A stretch of 64,000 bases of DNA from Ophiobolus disseminans. Taxonomy: Eukaryota > Ascomycota > Dothideomycetes > Pleosporales > Phaeosphaeriaceae. The position numbers and the translations under genes are program-made. Position 1 is the stretch's first letter, and each line of letters starts with the position of its first letter. Positions 1 to 11,519 of the stretch are shown here, one piece after another. Under the pieces are notes generated by a model that ran no database searches, was not told where the DNA came from, and was given only the letters and a program-made list of their open reading frames with translations. Location of the stretch: contig MU006223.1 of the NCBI GenBank assembly GCA_010093685.1, positions 516,228-580,227 of the forward strand, read 5' to 3'.

Positions 1-764
1 ATTTTATGATTGCGGGATCTTGGTGGGTCACTGTCCGGTTGTATTAGCGATTTGCGCGGCATTGAGGGGGATTGAAGGGGAGGTGCGTACAGCCGTGGTT
101 GTGGCCGGCCATTTTGGGTGTGGGTGCGTGGTGTTTGGGGCCTTTGAGGCGTGTGCGGGTGGTGCGCGGGTAGCTGTTGCGGAGGTGAGGTTGGTGATGG
201 TGATGCGGAGGTGTCGGGGGAACGTCGGGGGATCAAGGCTTGGCGCTTTTGGTGATGAGCGAGATGCAACTTCAAGTTTCATACGTGCATTACGTTTGGT
301 CAATTGTCGTTCTTGTTACCTTGTGATATCAAACAATGTGCAGGAAGTAAGTCGCACTGGGTTGTCTGAGCCCCGATCCTGTAGGACAACGACATAGGTG
401 TTAATCGATCCGATCAACCCGCCACTCGCGATATTTGACACCCTCCCTGAGATTGTTTGGAACTATGATATTTACTGTCTCTATTCGGAGCCGAAGCACA
501 GGTGCATAGCATTCCATAGGAGGCTATCGTGTGATCCTTATGATGCAAGGACGGAGCTTGTAACATCCGACACTAACAACAGTCTCTCCGAGCTGGCGCC
601 ACTGCCGACGAGGCTTCCTAGATCAAGCTTGTGACAACGGCCATAAATTCCAGGAACCTCGGCCCTTCTGTGGTGCACAAATACTTCGATCACTCATCAG
701 GTTTTACAGTCAAGCCTCTAGATCATCATACCACCCTATCAAACGACGATTTGCAACCTACAAG
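1..764. other. left-edge non-coding stretch
   Basis: I see no convincing gene. A few open frames exist on both strands of the first 640 bases, but they have no recognisable domain, no splice structure and no good start context. The last 100 or so bases before 765 are presumably the promoter and 5' leader of the GST gene. A gene extending in from beyond the left edge cannot be excluded. Confidence 0.5.
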
Positions 765-1802
765 ATGGCGTCCAACAACCAGCAAGGCGCAAAGATCGTA
801 GTGTACTGGTAAGCAAAGCCCCAGCACCGCCACTCCGCCCTATGACATCCCTAAACTTCCGCACACGCAGCGCCAAACACCCACTGAATCTATCCTAGGC
901 TCGAGAAGTCGCGAGGCCAGCGCGCTGTGTGGCTGCTCGAAGAGCTGAACCTCGAATACGAGCTCAAAGTCTTCAAACGCAATGCAGAGTTCCGTGCCGG
1001 CGACGACTTGAAGGCAGTGCACCCGCTCGGACGGTCGCCGCTCATCGGCATCACGCCTGCTGGATCTGAGAAGGAGATTCTCATCTTCGAGTCTGAGACT
1101 ATTGTTGACTATGTTTGCGAGCATTTCGGAAAGCACATGATTCCGCAGCGGTACCCGGAGGGCAAGGAAGGTGTTCTTGGCGCGGAGAATGAGGAGTTTA
1201 TGAGGTACAGGGTAAGATTAATTTTCTTGGATCGCGCTCTTCATAGTTTTTGGGGGCTGTGAGATGAGTTTGTTTGAATACAGCATGCCGATCTGGTATA
1301 AATTCAGCAGCTAACCAGTTCTAGTTCCTGATGGACTATACCGAGGGCAGCTTCTTCACGCTCTTAATGATCGGGTTGATCATGCGGAGTAAGTATGGCA
1401 CCACTTATTTTTCTGCTGTCGACTAAGACCTCTCTAGAAATCAAGAATGCTCCCGTGCCTTTCTTCCTCAAGCCTATCACGCGAGGTATCGCCAACAATG
1501 TGGAAACCACTTTTCTCAACCCCGAACTTACGAAGCACTGCACCTTCCTCGAGGACTACCTCACGAAATCTTCCAGCAATGGTGAGTTTTTCTGTGGAAA
1601 CAGCATCTCAGGTGCGGATATCATGATGCACTTTGCTCTTGAAGGTGCTACTCAGCGTGTGCCTCTGAGCGAGACAAGCTATCCTAAACTCTACGAGTAT
1701 ATGAGGAGGATGCAGAAGAGGGATGCGTATCAAAGAGCTACGAAGCGCGTTTCAGAATCGAGTGGTGAGGAGTATGTTCCGTACTCAGATTTGAAGATGT
1801 AG
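765..1802 (+). CDS. glutathione S-transferase (GTT1-like)
   Basis: Cytosolic-type GST that would conjugate glutathione to electrophiles. Four exons (765-808, 899-1211, 1325-1388, 1438-1802) splice to 261 residues, all with GT-AG borders. The N-terminal thioredoxin-fold domain begins KIVVYWLEKSRGQR, followed by WLLEELNLEYE and the cis-proline segment GRSPLI; the segment ESETIVDYV gives the conserved E-S pair that binds the glutathione gamma-glutamyl group. The all-helical C-terminal half (about residue 110 onward) contains the N-capping region SGADIMMHFALE. The pattern LEKSRGQR...LLEELNL resembles yeast Gtt1-type enzymes. It is the first gene of a run of redox and conjugation genes, so a detoxification role alongside them is plausible. 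Confidence 0.88.
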
Positions 1803-2088
1803 GGTGGTGGACAATAGTGAGTGAAAATCGATTAGCCAATGGTGTATAATTGTTGATCAATGTCAGGTTACGAGAGATCACTTTTCTAAACTCAAGATCT
1901 TTTCCTCACTATGCGAGTTCTTACCATCACAAGGTGTTTTCTGGCTATCATTTTCCATGTCTCATGTAATTGCGGGGTATCAGCTACCGACGCCTTCTTT
2001 TCAAGGTAGAATAATAGTCTTTATTTATCATTTTGTCTATTGCCAGATCCTCCTACCTGCCCACAACCTCAACCTCACCACTCCCAAC

Positions 2089-3223
2089 ATGTCTAACCTA
2101 GATATCTCCAACCTATTCAGCGTCAAAGACATGGTCTTCGTCATCACAGGCGGTGGCTCAGGTAGTCCCTTCCCCTTCCCTTCCCTCCGCTCCCAACCTA
2201 ACCCCCTCTCCTCAGGAATCGGCGCCATGTTCGCCAAAGCCCTCGCCACAAACCACGCCTCAAAAGTGTACATCCTCGGGCGCCGCCTCCCCGCCCTCGA
2301 AGCCACCGCCTCCACTTTCCCCAACACAATCATCCCTATCCAATGCGACATCACATCCAAGCCCTCGCTCTCCGCCGCCGCCGCACGAATCGCCCAGGCA
2401 TCTGGCTTCGTAAACTGCGTCGTAGCTAACAGCGGCGCCACGGGCCCGGTCCTCTCCGGCCTGCCGAAAGATCGCGCACCGAGTTTGCAGGAGGTTCAGA
2501 CGTATCTGTGGGACACGCCAATGGAGGACTTTACGCAGGCGTTTGAAGTTAATACTACGGCGTGTTTTTACACGTTAGTTGCGTTTCTGGGACTGTTGGG
2601 TAAGGGGAATGAGAGTGGTGTTGCACGGGAAAGGGGGGTTAAGAGTCAGTTTGTGGTTACGACGAGTATTGGGGCGTTTAGTAGGAGGCCGGGCATGGGG
2701 TTTGCGTATGCGGCTAGTAAGATGGCTGTGAGTTTCCTCGGACTTTGGCTCGCATTCTTGCTCACTCGTCTCGTCATTTCGGGAAGCGGTAATGGGGAAA
2801 TGCTAATTGCGTTCATGGCAGGCTATTCATCTTGTCAAACAGCTTTCGACAATGCTGGCAGACTGGCGCCTCGATATCCGTGCGAACTCGTTTTGTCCGG
2901 GCGTCTATCCAAGTGATATGAGCAAGGTCAGGTCTCACATGCGCTTTCGCGAATAGATGCTAACAAGAGTTAGGGTATGATGGGCGAAAACGATATCACG
3001 AAAGAGGGCTCAGTGTCGCCGGATACTGTTCCGCTGACGCGAGCTGGGACAGAGGAGGATGCAGGCGGTGCGCTGCTATTTATGTGTAGTCGAGCAGGGG
3101 CTTATATAAGTATTGTGGCCCTATATTTGTTATTGGTTTTTGCATTGCTGACGGCATTTTGCAGATGGAAACGTACTTATCTCGGATGGCGGACGCATGT
3201 CGATTGTACCCGCAACATACTGA
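2089..3223 (+). CDS. short-chain dehydrogenase/reductase (SDR) 1
   Basis: NAD(P)-dependent oxidoreductase. Five exons (2089-2161, 2216-2727, 2822-2926, 2974-3109, 3165-3223) give 294 residues. The nucleotide-binding motif TGGGSGIG is split by the first intron and only appears after splicing, which supports that intron. Further SDR marks are the VANSG segment (normally NAG; here Ser replaces Ala), the catalytic Ser in VVTTSIGAFS and YAASK with the catalytic Tyr and Lys. The C-terminus NGNVLISDGGRM is typical of classical SDRs. The substrate cannot be read from sequence. It ends tail-to-tail, 76 bases from SDR 2 on the other strand. Confidence 0.88.
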
Positions 3224-3299
3224 TATCAACGACAGCAGCCAATATGCAGTTTGTGTGCCGATTTGTAGATGAGTGTAGTGGCTATGAGATATTCATTAT

Positions 3300-4108
3300 C
3301 TAGCATACCCAGCCTCCATCAATGATTTGCACTGTTCCTGTAATGTACTGCGAATCATCGCACAATAGCCATGCAATCAGTGCGCCAACCTCAGCCGGAG
3401 TTCCTCGGCGCTTAATCTGCTGCTTCCACACCATCTCGCCGCCTCTGGAAGCAACAGACTTCTGCTGCATGGGCCCATCTATTAATCCACTACTCTAGTC
3501 AGCACTCGAAACCTTCCAAAGATCAAAGAAACTCACGGCGCTATGCAATTGACTCGGATCTCTCGATCGCCAACCTCTTTCGTTGCCACACGCGACAGAC
3601 CTATGACAGCGTGCTTGGAAGCCGTGTACGGCGCATTCATCGGGAACCCAATAACTCCACAGATTGACGCCGCATTGACCAAGCTTCCCTTTGGATTCAT
3701 ATTCGCCAGCTGTGCCCGCATACAATACATAACTCCATGCAGATTCACATCCATAACAAAATGCCAATCCTCATCACTCTGCTCCTCCACCCTCTCCTTG
3801 TTAATGCCCTTCGGTATCACTCCTGCCAAATTGACAGCACCATCGAGTTTTCCAAATGCATCGCAGGTCTTGGATATCCATGCGTTTACTTGCTCGGCTT
3901 TGCGGACGTCTACGACGGTGGAAAGAACTTTGCCCGTACTGACTTTTTCTATTTCGGCGGCTTTTTCGCTCAGCGCGGATTCGTTCACGTCGGCTATGGA
4001 GAGGTATGCGCCTTGGCGAGCAAGGAGGAGTGCGGTTTCGTACCCGATGCCTGAGGCGGCGCCGGTGAGGGCGATGACTTTGCCTTTGAGGTCGTAGTCT
4101 ACTGGCAT
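3300..4108 (-). CDS. short-chain dehydrogenase/reductase (SDR) 2
   Basis: Classical SDR oxidoreductase of 253 residues from two exons (4108-3537, 3489-3300). The cofactor motif TGAASGIG is near residue 16, the DV pair is near residue 65, NLAG is near 95, the catalytic Ser is in VNAASICG, and YTASKHAV holds the catalytic Tyr and Lys. The spliced junction restores NCIAPGLIDGPM, a family-typical segment, so the acceptor is the TAG just after 3489 rather than the upstream one. The C-terminus YITGTVQIIDGGW fits the cyclohexanol or 3-ketoacyl reductase-like branch. It is transcribed divergently from the zinc alcohol dehydrogenase across a 516-base intergenic region. Confidence 0.9.
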
Positions 4109-4624
4109 TGTAGTGATATGGGAGAAAGAAGGCGGTTAGAACGGCCTTGAGTGCTTGAACACGATATTGAGGATGATGAACGGCAAAGACGATACTAGCA
4201 AGCTGCACTTGGACCTGCACTCAAATTCAGAGAATTGCATGCTCCCCTGGTTGATAAAACCGGGAAGACTTAACCGCCAACTCCATCAGGCCGCCTAATT
4301 GTGTACTCCAACACCGGTTCGGACGGTTCGTGGGTGATGCCGTAGGATCTCTTGCATCGGGAAACAAGAGGCAGGATGAAGATGAAGGTTGGACCCGCTT
4401 TTGTCTCCGACGCTAATTTAGGTGGCGCGAACGCCTCATGCGGGGCATCTGTCTGTCGCTCCCCGTGCGGATATACACTCCCACGACACATGGTCGCGAG
4501 CAAAAGTGATGGCGGTTATCGTGGGGAAATACGCAGTCAAAGAGGTGTTGGATCTTGTGCGCTGTGACGATCGTGCACCGAGTATCTTCAGTTACTGGAA
4601 ACCTGGTCTTGCTGATCCAGAACA
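4109..4624. promoter_or_regulatory. divergent promoter region between SDR 2 and the alcohol dehydrogenase
   Basis: Non-coding gap between two outward-transcribed cluster genes. It contains a direct repeat of CGGTTCG at 4315-4321 and 4324-4330 (CCGGTTCGG followed by ACGGTTCGT), a possible regulator site. The same heptamer recurs in two other intergenic regions of this cluster. No clear TATA box was identified. Confidence 0.4.
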
Positions 4625-5769
4625 ATGTCGATGAAAGCCGCGCAATGGGATCCTGTACGTTTGTCGCATCACGAACATCAAACGTTAGGTTGCTAACTCG
4701 ATCAGGCTCAGCAGAAAGTTGTGGTCAATGAGGTGCCCAAACCTAGCCCCGGCCTTGGCCAGTTCCTTGTGAAGCTGGCCTCCGCCTCACTATGTCACTC
4801 TGATCTCATGTCCATGGCCATGCCTCACGAAAAGCCGATCACTATCGGCCACGAGGGGGCTGGACATATCGAAGAGATACATCCCACGGCAGAGAACAAG
4901 GGCTTCAAAGTCGGCGATGCTATTGGCTTCACTTACATTGTAGACTACTGTGACGATTGCGAAGGCTGCGCAGTACACAACAACCATTGCTTGACGAAGC
5001 AGAGTCGTGTACATGGGTTTGATGAGCCGGGACTTTTCGCAGAGTACGCGGCTGTGGATGCGACGAGCTGCATAGTTTTGCCTGGGCAACTTCCACCAGA
5101 AACATCAAGCCCCCTGTTCTGCGGTGGCATCACAGGTACGCTGCTACTTGTTCGAACCAGATATGGAAGCTTCCGTTACTGATGTATCAAGCGTTCCACT
5201 GCGTCGACTCTTGCGAACTCACGCCCGGCCAATGGCTTGTCGTCATTGGTTGCGGCGGGCTTGGCCAATTGGCTGTCCAGTACGCGAAAGCCATGGGCTT
5301 CAAGGTCATCGGCATTGACATCAACGACGACATTCTCGCTAGCGTCAAAGAGCAAGGTGCTGATGCTGTCTTGAACAGCCGCACCAACGCCAATTATGTT
5401 GATGAAGCTAAAACGATCATGGATCGCGGACCGAACAAGGGCGCAGACGCAGTGGCTGTTTTCAGCGCTGCTGCTGCAGCTTACAAGAGCGCGCCACCAC
5501 TCGTCAAGCTGGGTGGCATCATAATGGTCGTAGGGCTACCGGCAGAGGGCGTGACTTTCAACGCACTTGACATCGCGAGAGGGACGTATAGGATTAAAGG
5601 AGATAGCACAGGGATTCCGAGTAGGATGAAGAAGGCCATTGATTTCACAGCGAAGCACCAGATCAAGCCTGAGATTGAGATACACAAGAGCTTAGATGCT
5701 GTCAATGGCATGGTCGAGAAAATGAAGAAGGGACAGCTTACAAAACGGCAGGTTGTGCAGTTTGTTTAA
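4625..5769 (+). CDS. zinc-dependent alcohol dehydrogenase (MDR family)
   Basis: Medium-chain dehydrogenase that would interconvert an alcohol and aldehyde or ketone with NAD(P). Exons 4625-4654, 4706-5135 and 5192-5769 make 345 residues. Catalytic-zinc ligands are Cys40 (LCHSD) and His59-Glu60 (GHEGAG). The structural-zinc cluster is Cys92, Cys95, Cys98 and Cys105. The Rossmann motif GCGGLG lies near residues 173-178 and is followed by GIDIND, whose Asp favours NAD over NADP. Two start codons sit close together (4625 and 4631); the first was chosen. Both zinc sites are intact, so it should be active. It is probably part of the surrounding metabolic cluster. Confidence 0.92.
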
Positions 5770-5893
5770 ATCACAATCAGAATTCTTACTATGTACACGG
5801 AACCGTACGCTGCATCGCATTGAAGTTGCTAAATAATACCTCCACAACTTCAAGCACAGATCTTAACACCAATTCAAAACCAAGCCCCAGGCC

Positions 5894-6431
5894 TTATCCC
5901 TTATTTGCCATAAGCGCCTCAAAACTACACGACAAAAGCTCCACAACATTCCCCCATGGATCACTCACATACGCCGCCCTCTCTTCCCCCATATCCACCG
6001 TCTCCCCCACCTGCCTTCCCCCATTTTCGAGTACCCTCTTGACCGCTTCATCCACATCCGGCGACGTAACCGCAATATGAAAGAACCCGCTCCTCGCATA
6101 CTCAAACTCGGGCGCGGCCTCATGCGGCGGATCGACGAATTCAAACACCTCGAAGCCCACGCTGTTGCCCGTGCCTAGCCATGCGATCTTCACTTTGTGC
6201 AGTTCGTTGTCGTAGATCTTGAAGATGGGGGCGTCCGGGGTGGAAGAGCGTGAGGTGGTGCGGTCGCTGCGGATCCGCTTGAAGCCGAAGACGGTGGAAT
6301 ACCATGCTACGGCTGCGTCGCAGTCGGGAACGGAGATGGCGACGTGGTTGAAGACGTGGTTGTGTTGGGGTGACTTTGTGTATGGTCAGTGAGTTGTGGA
6401 GTATGGGTGGGGTTTGACGCACTGGAGCCAT
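5894..6431 (-). CDS. VOC (glyoxalase/dioxygenase-fold) family protein
   Basis: A 162-residue single VOC-superfamily protein (exons 6431-6423 and 6373-5894; the first exon encodes only Met-Ala-Pro). It opens HNHVFNHVAISVPDCDAAVAWY, typical of the first beta-alpha-beta unit with a metal-ligand His. It carries FFHIAVTSPDVDEAV in the second unit and ends with DPWGNVVELL, whose Glu is the usual second-half metal ligand. Members act as glyoxalases, dioxygenases, isomerases or binding proteins; the reaction cannot be assigned here. The tiny first exon is supported because it restores the family-typical N-terminus. It is convergent with the alcohol dehydrogenase upstream. Confidence 0.85.
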
Positions 6432-6835
6432 GCTGATCTTCGGATCTTGTAGACTATCAATTGGAAATACTATTTGCCAGCGACCAAGTTTGAGAAGACT
6501 GAATTCGTACGAGAATGCACCACCATTCCAAGCTGTATGTGTACCTATATGCATCTAGTCCCCAGGGTCTTGCTCAAAAGTTGCGCTGCCGTGTCCGGGA
6601 CTGGTTATCCTGGTCATTCTTACTTGACTTTATCTAGACCTAGGGTATTATTCCCGGATGCTAAGCCAACGGGCGGGGAAACGGATGTGTGCCGGAGGTA
6701 AACATCAGTCATTCCTACGCTGAAGTCGCAAAGGTACCATTGTGCTATTACACGTTGACTGGATCACGCTTTCATATTTTCCGAAACAAATGCCATGGTC
6801 GGAATCATTTGCACTTTCCATTGCATACTGTCAAC
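6432..6835. other. intergenic, VOC gene promoter side
   Basis: About 400 non-coding bases between two minus-strand genes. They should hold the promoter of the VOC gene and the terminator of the EthD-like gene. No specific motif stood out. Confidence 0.4.
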
Positions 6836-7703
6836 CTATTCGAAGAACTTCCCATTGCCGTGAAATTTGGCCAGCTTGTAGACACCAAACTCCGTCTGCT
6901 TCGCTTGCCTCAAAATTTCACTCTGGCTCTCGTTCACAAGATTTGCAGTTTTGGTCGAAGGCTCTGCGGAGAACTCATGAATAGCTCGCCATGTGGGTGG
7001 CTCGGGATTAGGTTCGTCTGTTGTAGCAAGGCCCTTGAGGGCTCGTGACTGTGCATTTGTTCGAGCGTAGACGAGTTTGAAGCGCAACGAACGTATGTAG
7101 TGAGAAGCCTTGCTTAAGGCGGCCGTTTGCTTTGCACGATTAGCTCTTGAAAGACGATTTTTTTCGCAAATGTTAAGCTATACCTCATCATAGAATTTGT
7201 TCACATCCTCGTCTGATGCGTCCGTTGCAGGCTCAATGGCTGATACCAGCAAGAATTGTGCAGGCTCTATACATCAGATTAGCATCTGTTGCCCAGACAT
7301 TCTCCATATCATCATCACCTTTCTTTCCTTGAATTCCGGATGTTCCGACGTGTAACAAATATGCAACATCAATATCTGCAAGATCGTAGATGATGCCAGG
7401 GCTTGGCAAGATGTCACTGTGAACTCTAATTTTCTTGAATTCGTCGCCCTGCGTGAACTCAAGATCTCGCATGGGATAGAACGCCAGGAACGGTTTTCGC
7501 GAAGCTTCGGATCCTAGGGCAGATTCTTTCTTGACATCGATGTAACGAAATGCATCATTGATACCAGAGGTCTCAACGATCTCGGGAATGTGGTCTTCGT
7601 CATACCAGCGAATGAATGTCTCTTCGTCAAGAACGACTTTAGATGACTGAGCAATGCGCGATGTCACCCAGAGTATACCCGGGCCTTGGAAATTGTTAGA
7701 CAT
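6836..7703 (-). CDS. two-domain EthD-like (dimeric alpha-beta barrel) protein
   Basis: A 253-residue protein from three exons (7703-7319, 7266-7184, 7129-6836). The first half contains GILWVTSRI then ETFIRWYDEDHIPEIV. The second half contains QFLLVSAIEP then DEDVNKFYDE and a final EFGVYKLAKFHG. The repeated hydrophobic strand followed by an acidic W/FYDE(D)H helix is the signature of ferredoxin-like dimeric alpha-beta barrels of the EthD type, here duplicated. Intron 1 was chosen because reading through it gives an early stop, whereas splicing restores the second domain. Known relatives include decarboxylases, cyclases and degradation accessory proteins, and the activity here is unknown. The acceptor of intron 2 is less certain (7130 assumed). 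Confidence 0.72.
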
Positions 7704-8152
7704 ATTCGAAGCCCCGTGCTGAAGAGCGCTGGGTGCGGTGGTACGGTGCGCGGCAGGGGGACGGTTCGGATGAGCTTTAGGGTCCTTCGTAGATAATTTT
7801 GGCTTTAGTAACCTTCCTCCACCCTTTCGAGTACTCTTTTTGTAGAGAACAGAGCTGTAAGTTCAATTGTTGTTTTGGTCGGATAAGTGTTACCGTGCAG
7901 CTTCCCAGGGTGAGTAGGAACCATCAGAGGTCGCCAACAACACGCTACCCCTCAATCGACTAGCAACTGGCCAATCGCCACCCAGCCTCCTTGCCTTCTT
8001 TCAACTTTCCATGTTGGCAATCTGCCTTATGCGTCACGGCTGAAGATATCCCAGTATGCGTGCCCGAGTTCTCTCTATCTCAATTAAATATAGTTTCAAG
8101 AGGCGATGTTTGAGGTCACCATATCCTATTCTCTGACACAATCATCTCTACA
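7704..8152. promoter_or_regulatory. divergent promoter region, EthD-like gene and SDR 3
   Basis: A 449-base gap between two head-to-head cluster genes, presumably a shared control region. One CGGTTCG heptamer occurs at 7762-7768 (context GGACGGTTCGGA), matching the copies in the 4.3 kb and 15.7 kb intergenic regions. Confidence 0.4.
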
Positions 8153-8953
8153 ATGAAAGACATCGCATCAAAAACCGCCCTCATCACCGGTGGAGGCACC
8201 GGCATTGGCCTTGCACTCGCCCTTCAGCTTGCCGCTCAAGGAACCAACGTAGTCATCTGCTCAACCAGCAAAGAACGTCTTTCAGCCGGAGCTCAACAAA
8301 TCCGCGAAGCCTCACCCAATGTCACTGTTCTGGATATCGTGTGTGACGTCTCAGACCGCCAATCCGTCAAGAGTTTGAAAGACGAGATCACAAAAGCCGG
8401 ATTGCAAGTCGACATCCTTGTATGTAACGCCGGCGTCACTACAAGCGGCGACTACCATCTCCATCGCGAAGAAGACTGGGATTGGGTCTACGGCGTTGTG
8501 CTCCACGGAACTACAAACTGCATACAGAACTTCTACCCAGACATGGTAACCCGCGGCTCTGGACACATTGTCATCAACGGATCCCAAGCTGGCATGGTGC
8601 CAAACTGGGTAAATTTGCATGGGCCTTATACATCTGCAAAGGCTGCGGTGCATGCCTTGGGAGCAGCTATGCGTCCCGAAGCAGCAACTCACGGAGTTGG
8701 CGTCACGACGGTCATCATTGCAGGCACGCAGACGGAGATTATGAAGAGTGAAAGAAGCCGACCAGAGCGGTTCGGTGAGCCGCTGAAAGTTGAGGTGGAG
8801 AGGCGAGCTGCAAGAAGAGTGCCGCCGAGCGAGGTTGCTGAAAAGATTGTTACGGGAATCAAGGAGGATCGTGGATGGGTGGCTACTCATCCGGATTTGA
8901 AGGACCGGACGAAGCAGTATTTTGATGAGATTCTAGCAGCTTATGATCAATGA
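8153..8953 (+). CDS. short-chain dehydrogenase/reductase (SDR) 3
   Basis: Intronless SDR of 266 residues. Cofactor motif TGGGTGIG is at residues 12-19, followed by CDVSD, then CNAG, the catalytic Ser in INGSQAG, and YTSAK with the catalytic Tyr and Lys. The segment after it (IIAGTQTEIM) replaces the usual PG...T. The C-terminus is longer and more charged than in SDR 1 and 2, ending in a PPSEVAEKIVTGI helix. This tail is common in SDRs acting on bulky hydrophobic substrates, but that is only suggestive. It is the only cluster gene without an intron. Confidence 0.9.
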   Translation: MKDIASKTALITGGGTGIGLALALQLAAQGTNVVICSTSKERLSAGAQQIREASPNVTVLDIVCDVSDRQSVKSLKDEITKAGLQVDILVCNAGVTTSGDYHLHREEDWDWVYGVVLHGTTNCIQNFYPDMVTRGSGHIVINGSQAGMVPNWVNLHGPYTSAKAAVHALGAAMRPEAATHGVGVTTVIIAGTQTEIMKSERSRPERFGEPLKVEVERRAARRVPPSEVAEKIVTGIKEDRGWVATHPDLKDRTKQYFDEILAAYDQ

Positions 8954-9220
8954 TGGGCGCGCTGTGGTGTCCAGTGTAATATTCTCTGACAATCATGCCT
9001 CATGTCGTGGAATATGCTATGGATTGCGCAGTATGTTCTGTTCACATGTGTATCACCTCCTTCTTATTTGTTTTACATTCACGCTGGCTTATCGTCAGCT
9101 TAGCAGTGGCATCATTGCTGGCCACCTTTGAAGTTTGCACGAAATCATCGAACTCACCAGCTTTACGAGATTGAGTTTCTTATAGGGATTGCTAGCATCT
9201 GTATGATTATCATCTGCCGT

Positions 9221-10995
9221 CTAATTCTTCCTTGGTGTCAACCTCAACTTTAGACCAGGCTTGATCCAGTTGTTGTACACAACCATATTCTCATACTCAT
9301 TCTTCGGGTTCCACACCTCATTGTCTCCATACATCTCCACGTCATTATGCCACAAGAGCTTACCAATGATCAAGCGCATCTCCATATACGACAAATTTCG
9401 TCCAATACACCCCCGCGGCCCCAATGAAAATGCGTTACTTGCGCCAAGCTTGTCGGTTTTGTTGTTCTCTCGATCCAGCCAACGCTCCGGGCGGAAGACA
9501 TACGGGTCTTTGAAGTTGCGCTCCGACTTGGTGGCCGCCCACATGCACACTGAAACAGTAGTGCCTCCAGGGATGAACTCGCCACATATGGAGTCGCCGC
9601 CTTCTGGAACAGTGCGGACAAATCCAATTGGTGCGGAAGGAAACATTCGTAGCCCTTCTTCAATGACAGCAGTCAAATACGGAAGTTTGACAAGCTCTTC
9701 GAAACGGATGTCTTCTTCTGATTGAAAAGAGGAACGTATCTCTCGCGTAAGCTATCAAAAACACAGTCTCAAGTCAGCGCGTGTCGACAAGTCTCTGCTC
9801 AAGGAACTACTAACCTTATCAAGAATGTGTTTGTCGTCCTGACGGGTTATGAGGTTGAAAAGACCTGTTAGGAAACCAGCGGTGGTTTCTGTGCCAGCTA
9901 TGATAAAGAGGGCCCCATTAACAATCACCTCGCCAAGGTTGAGTTCGCCCTTGTCTTGTTGTTTCATGATGTAGTAGAGAAAGTCGCGGTGATCGGTTTT
10001 GGTCTCAATGCGCTTCAAGATCTTTTCTCTGCTGTAGTCAAGATGCTGCTTGCGAGTCTCCGCAACACGTGCAGGTATACACCACTGTAGGAAGCGTTGC
10101 AAGGGGCTGCCGGTCTCGCTCATACGACGTGTCGCTTGCTCGATAGCTCCGGCCTTGATGGACTCGCTTATAAGCGGCACCCAGAATCGAAAGTCCTCTA
10201 TCTCCAGTCAGATCGTAAATCCTCTTCGAATAACGGACTGTAAGACTAACCATTCTCCAAACATCCAAACGGTTCACCAAGTGCCATGTCGCCTATGACA
10301 TCGAAGGTCGTGTACGCAAACCAATCGGTGACATCAACGACTCCGCCTCCTGGGGCAGACGCGAACTCTCGCATTTTCTTGGAAAAGACCTCGACGTAGT
10401 TCTTCACGATGTACTCCTGCTCTAGCAACGCTTTTGTAGAGAAGGCGTGCGACAACGCCCTCCGTTGTCGCGCATGATCAGCATCGTTCGCCATTGTTAT
10501 AGTAGAAGCGCCATGGATTGCCGCGATCGAGCCGACGTGAACTGGGTCCTTGTGGAAGTTTTTGTGACCAGGACGGGCGCCGCCATAGATATCCTTCCAA
10601 GCGACCTCCTCATCGAAACATAGTTCATTAGGAGCTATCCGCACGATAGGGCCATACTGGTCGTGGCACGCTTTGACATAAAACGGAATACGGCCTCGAA
10701 GCAAATGCCATACAGTTGGAAGCTTGACTGCGTCAACATTGTACTCCTTTTCACAACGAGATGTTCTCTTACTGGTGTTAGTCGCGCGAGAAGCGGACCC
10801 GGATATTTTGCGAGTGGGTGAAAGTATAATCGATAAACGGCCACTGAACAGAGGTACGCGAATGACTGTTCACTGTCAGGTTATGGTATCCTTTTCTTGG
10901 TCGGCAGTACTGACAAGCGCGCTCAAAAGAATAGCAACTGTCGTAGACGGTCCATAATGCGCAAAACGCAGATCATTCCAGTTTATCATAGCCAT
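9221..10995 (-). CDS. cytochrome P450 monooxygenase
   Basis: Microsomal-type P450 of 513 residues, the usual length. Five exons: 10995-10911, 10843-10773, 10722-10251, 10197-9815, 9751-9221. A short hydrophobic N-terminal anchor (TTVAILLSALV) is followed by the family-typical FHPLAKYPGP. The oxygen-binding I-helix reads AGTETTA, the K-helix ExxR is EEGLR, the PERF-like segment is FRPERW, and the haem loop is FSLGPRGCIG with the Cys ligand. All core motifs are present, so it should be functional. It would hydroxylate or epoxidise a hydrophobic substrate using a P450 reductase encoded elsewhere. It lies head-to-head with the AtuA-family gene. Confidence 0.92.
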
Positions 10996-11519
10996 TTTGC
11001 CAGAGTCAGAGATCATACACAGCGAATATTAAATTCGATTTAGATGTGCGGACGCGATTCAAACCTGCAATCGAAAAGCCCGTAAAGACCTAACACTCGT
11101 GGTGAGCCGGAACGGGTGTAAACAGCCATAGTCTTGCTACTAGTCGCCACGAAACCTAGTTTGCTGTTGCGGATCACCGGAGACTACGATAGTCCCCTTC
11201 AACGGGAGGTCTGTTCCATCCCGTTGTTGCCCATGTGAGGTTCGGAAAACAACAGCCCACCCCCGCAATACGCTAGATACCTAACGCCTTGGCACGCTAA
11301 TCGCTTTCGCACATTCCAGGGGTGTTGCCGCTCCTCTCAACCCGGTATCATTGTGCACAGTTTCTTGGGTTCACTGTTCGAACCCGCAGATGTAGAGCCG
11401 CAATATGTTTCCAAGGAGGGTCTCTGGACTTACTCCTTGGCCGCTCTAATACACCCTTTCTGATTCCGAGAAGTCGATTGGTACCTAAAGACAATCAATC
11501 GTTCCTTGCTCTTACAGCC
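10996..11519. promoter_or_regulatory. divergent promoter region, P450 and AtuA-family genes
   Basis: A 524-base non-coding gap from which the P450 and AtuA-family genes are transcribed outward. It includes a GGGTTC/GAACCC inverted repeat (11367-11372 and 11380-11385, 7-base spacer). There is no CGGTTCG copy here, unlike other gaps in the cluster. Confidence 0.35.

Noticed and set aside
28..303. 91-residue minus-strand frame at left edge
   Set aside because: Thr/Pro/Ala-rich, no domain, no splice context; most likely chance.
11367..11385. tRNA T-arm-like GGGTTC/GAACCC hairpin
   Set aside because: No acceptor, D or anticodon arms could be built around it, and the loop does not have the T-loop pattern.
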